From Bacteroidales bacterium (lineage in GTDB: Bacteria; Bacteroidota; Bacteroidia; Bacteroidales; UBA10428): DNA of 64,000 nucleotides. Under the pieces are notes generated by a model. That model was not told where the DNA came from and did no database searches. It saw only the letters and a program-made list of their open reading frames with translations. Position 1 is the first letter of the stretch, and every line of letters starts with the position of its first letter. The DNA lies in NCBI GenBank assembly GCA_016935435.1, contig JAFGQZ010000078.1, positions 1 through 64,000 on the forward strand, given 5' to 3'. Positions 62,152 through 64,000 of this stretch are shown here, piece after piece. The translations under genes and the position numbers were made by a program.

Positions 62152-63558
62152 ATGAAGTGTTTTATTAATCTGCCAGTATTTGAAACCATCTCTGAAATAG
62201 TAAGCGGCACTAACAAGCCTTGTTATGTTATTGGGGGTTATGTGCGCGATATGCTTCTTGGAAGGCCAACAAAAGATATTGATATAGTTGTTATGGGCAG
62301 CGGAATTGAATTGGCAAGGGAAGTATCGGTACGTTTGGGCAAAAAGCCGCTTAGTGTTTTTAAAAACTTTGGCACAGCAATGGTTGCACTACCCGGGTGC
62401 GATATTGAGTTTGTAGGTGCCAGAAAAGAATCGTACAGGAGCGACAGCCGTAAACCGGTTGTGGAAAACGGAACACTTGAAGACGATCAGAAGCGTCGCG
62501 ATTTTACTATAAATGCCCTGGCTATTTCTTTGAATAAAGAAAGTTGGGGCGAACTTGTCGATCCGTTTGGCGGAATCGAGGATTTAAAAAATAAGGTTAT
62601 ACGCACCCCGCTCGACCCCGATATTACATACAGCGACGACCCCCTTAGAATGTTGCGTGCCATAAGGTTTGCCACCCAGTTGGGGTTTACCATTGAAGAA
62701 AATAGTTTTTTAGCCATTGCCCGCAATGCCGAACGTATAAAAATAATTTCGAAAGAACGTATTATCGACGAACTAAACAAAATTATAGCATCGCCAAAAC
62801 CTTCAGTAGGTTTTACCCTTTTGGAGCAAAGCAATTTGCTCGGGTATGTTTTTCCCGAACTGCAAAACCTTAAGGGTATCGACACAAAAGCTGGCCGTGC
62901 CCACAAAGATAATTTTTACCATACTTTGCAGGTTTTGGACAACCTTACCCCAAAAACCGATAATTTATGGCTCAGGTGGTCGGCCCTTATGCACGATATT
63001 GCCAAACCTGCCACAAAGAAGTGGGATCAAAAAGCCGGTTGGACATTCCACGGGCACGAATTTATTGGCGCAAAAATGGTGCCCGGCATATTCCGGAACT
63101 TAAAATTGCCTATGGGCCCGCCAATGAAATATGTACAGAAAATGGTGCTGTTGCACCTCAGGCCAATAGTATTGTCGCAGGAAGAGGTTACCGACAGCGC
63201 AGTGCGCCGGCTGCTGTTCGATGCGGGCAACGACATCGACGACCTGATGATGTTATGCGAAGCCGACATTACCTCTAAAAATGACGAAAAGGTTAAACGC
63301 TACCTGAAAAATTTTAAACTAGTAAGGCGAAAGCTGAAAGAAATTGAAGAAAAAGATGCCGTACGCAATTTTCAGCCACCGGTTTCCGGCGAACTTATTA
63401 TGGAAACATTTGGCATTGGCCCCGGGCGCGAAGTTGGTATTATAAAAAACACAATTAAAGACTCCATTCTCGATGGCCTGATACATAACGACTTTGAGCA
63501 GGCTTATCAACTAATGCTTACTAAAGGAACAGAATTAGGGCTTACACAAAAATGCTAA
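62152..63558 (+). CDS. cca: CCA-adding tRNA nucleotidyltransferase / HD hydrolase
   Basis: 468-residue class II nucleotidyltransferase. Active site GGYVRDMLLGRPTKDIDIVVMG (carboxylates in DID), second motif GTAMVALPGCDIEFVGAR, basic RRDFTINALA, and the tRNA-binding region SDDPLRMLRAIRFATQLGF. The C-terminal HD domain (HKDNFYHTLQVLDNL, WSALMHDIAKPATK) fits multifunctional Cca with phosphohydrolase activity. Adds CCA to tRNA 3' ends. Single gene with its own -7 box. Confidence 0.95.
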   Translation: MKCFINLPVFETISEIVSGTNKPCYVIGGYVRDMLLGRPTKDIDIVVMGSGIELAREVSVRLGKKPLSVFKNFGTAMVALPGCDIEFVGARKESYRSDSRKPVVENGTLEDDQKRRDFTINALAISLNKESWGELVDPFGGIEDLKNKVIRTPLDPDITYSDDPLRMLRAIRFATQLGFTIEENSFLAIARNAERIKIISKERIIDELNKIIASPKPSVGFTLLEQSNLLGYVFPELQNLKGIDTKAGRAHKDNFYHTLQVLDNLTPKTDNLWLRWSALMHDIAKPATKKWDQKAGWTFHGHEFIGAKMVPGIFRNLKLPMGPPMKYVQKMVLLHLRPIVLSQEEVTDSAVRRLLFDAGNDIDDLMMLCEADITSKNDEKVKRYLKNFKLVRRKLKEIEEKDAVRNFQPPVSGELIMETFGIGPGREVGIIKNTIKDSILDGLIHNDFEQAYQLMLTKGTELGLTQKC

Positions 63559-63595
63559 TGAAAAACATTACAAATTTTTAACAAAACAAAAAACC

Positions 63596-63781
63596 ATGAA
63601 CAATAAATTTAAGGTCATTGCTGTTCTTTTGGCCATAATACTGGTGGCAGTAATTTTCTCCCTAAAAGACAAATCGCCAATGTTTGGGGATATAGCAAAC
63701 TTCACTCTCGGGCTTATTACGGGTCTTACATTAACAGTAATTGTTACCATGTTTCGTAAGAAAAAGAACCTGAAGCAATGA
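63596..63781 (+). CDS. Small membrane protein (61 residues)
   Basis: 61 residues with two hydrophobic stretches (VIAVLLAIILVAVIFSL and FTLGLITGLTLTVIVTMF) separated by KDKSPMFGDIAN and ending in a basic RKKKNLKQ tail, so likely two transmembrane helices with the C-terminus in the cytoplasm. Not recognised. It starts 37 bases after cca. The plausible start context supports a real gene. Confidence 0.6.
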   Translation: MNNKFKVIAVLLAIILVAVIFSLKDKSPMFGDIANFTLGLITGLTLTVIVTMFRKKKNLKQ

Positions 63782-63789
63782 ACATATAA

Positions 63790-64000
63790 TTAACTTACCG
63801 AAAAAATTTTCCATAGCTTTTCTTCTTCGGGGGGTGCTGCAACCAAACATACCGGCTCTTTACTTACCGGGTGCACAAACTCAATTTTTCGGGCATGAAG
63901 GGCAATACCGCCATAACTGTTCGAGCGTGCAAAGCCATATTTTAGGTCGCCCTTTATCGGGCAGCCCATTGCCGCCAATTGCGCCCTAATCTGATGGTGC
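63790..64000 (-). CDS. RluA-family pseudouridine synthase, C-terminal fragment
   Basis: The window ends inside this gene; only the C-terminal ~70 residues are seen. Reading in from the edge: HHQIRAQLAAMGCPIKGDLKYG, FARSNSYGGIALHARKIEF and VHPVSKEPVCLVAAPPEEEKLW. HQIRAQLA and GD-KYG are the RluA C-terminal catalytic-domain landmarks. It modifies uridine to pseudouridine in rRNA or tRNA; the specific target cannot be told from the tail. The open frame continues beyond 64000. Confidence 0.85.
   Translation of the reverse strand, partial: HHQIRAQLAAMGCPIKGDLKYGFARSNSYGGIALHARKIEFVHPVSKEPVCLVAAPPEEEKLWKIFSVS

Overview
The window reads as chromosome of a Bacteroidetes bacterium, probably a marine or gut-type Bacteroidales/Marinilabiliales relative. 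The evidence is a SusC/SusD pair, several proteins ending in type IX secretion (T9SS) sorting domains, SusR-like DUF6377 regulators, Bacteroidetes -7 promoter boxes (TAnnTTTG) upstream of many genes, and a menaquinone operon. The species cannot be named from sequence alone. I see no rRNA, tRNA, CRISPR array, complete insertion sequence or prophage.

Layout. 1-9 kb: ssb, a decayed parDE toxin-antitoxin module, prfC, an ATP-grasp ligase with a GNAT partner, a NatAB-like ABC exporter and metZ. 9-19.3 kb: secreted glycan-degradation genes (GH30, a T9SS-sorted binding protein, GH5 with two CBM6-like modules, GH76 between ricin-type lectin domains) around a membrane-anchored SusR-like regulator. This enzyme mix would suit fungal-type cell wall (beta-glucan plus alpha-1,6-mannan), which is an inference. 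19.3-25.5 kb: alkD-like gene, a restriction-methylase tail remnant, an MFS/POT transporter, a cysteine-rich GAF sensor kinase and small genes. 25.7-36.7 kb: an alpha-glucan utilisation locus (GH13 lipoprotein, T9SS surface protein, SusC, SusD) divergent from a second SusR-like regulator, then another T9SS GH5. 37-45.5 kb: secreted/lipoprotein genes, then TolC and an ABC ATPase divergent from a sigma-54 response regulator and its kinase. 45.5-54.4 kb: thioredoxin and small genes, then the menaquinone operon ubiE-menI-menF-menD-menB-menA-menC-menE. 54.4-58.1 kb: a cobalamin-riboswitch-led btuF-btuC-btuD operon directly upstream of ubiE. 58-64 kb: housekeeping and small membrane genes, a hidden zinc-ribbon gene, a second thioredoxin, cca and a truncated RluA-type pseudouridine synthase running off the end.

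How it works together. The two glycan blocks each pair secreted hydrolases with a DUF6377 regulator. The sigma-54 two-component system probably drives the divergent efflux genes. The B12 uptake operon has no visible terminator before the menaquinone genes, so readthrough is possible. No wholly new defence or mobile system is evident. The items most worth a second look are the paired regulators and their candidate operators, the orphan efflux module, the riboswitch/menaquinone arrangement, the candidate small RNAs and the decayed toxin-antitoxin and restriction remnants.
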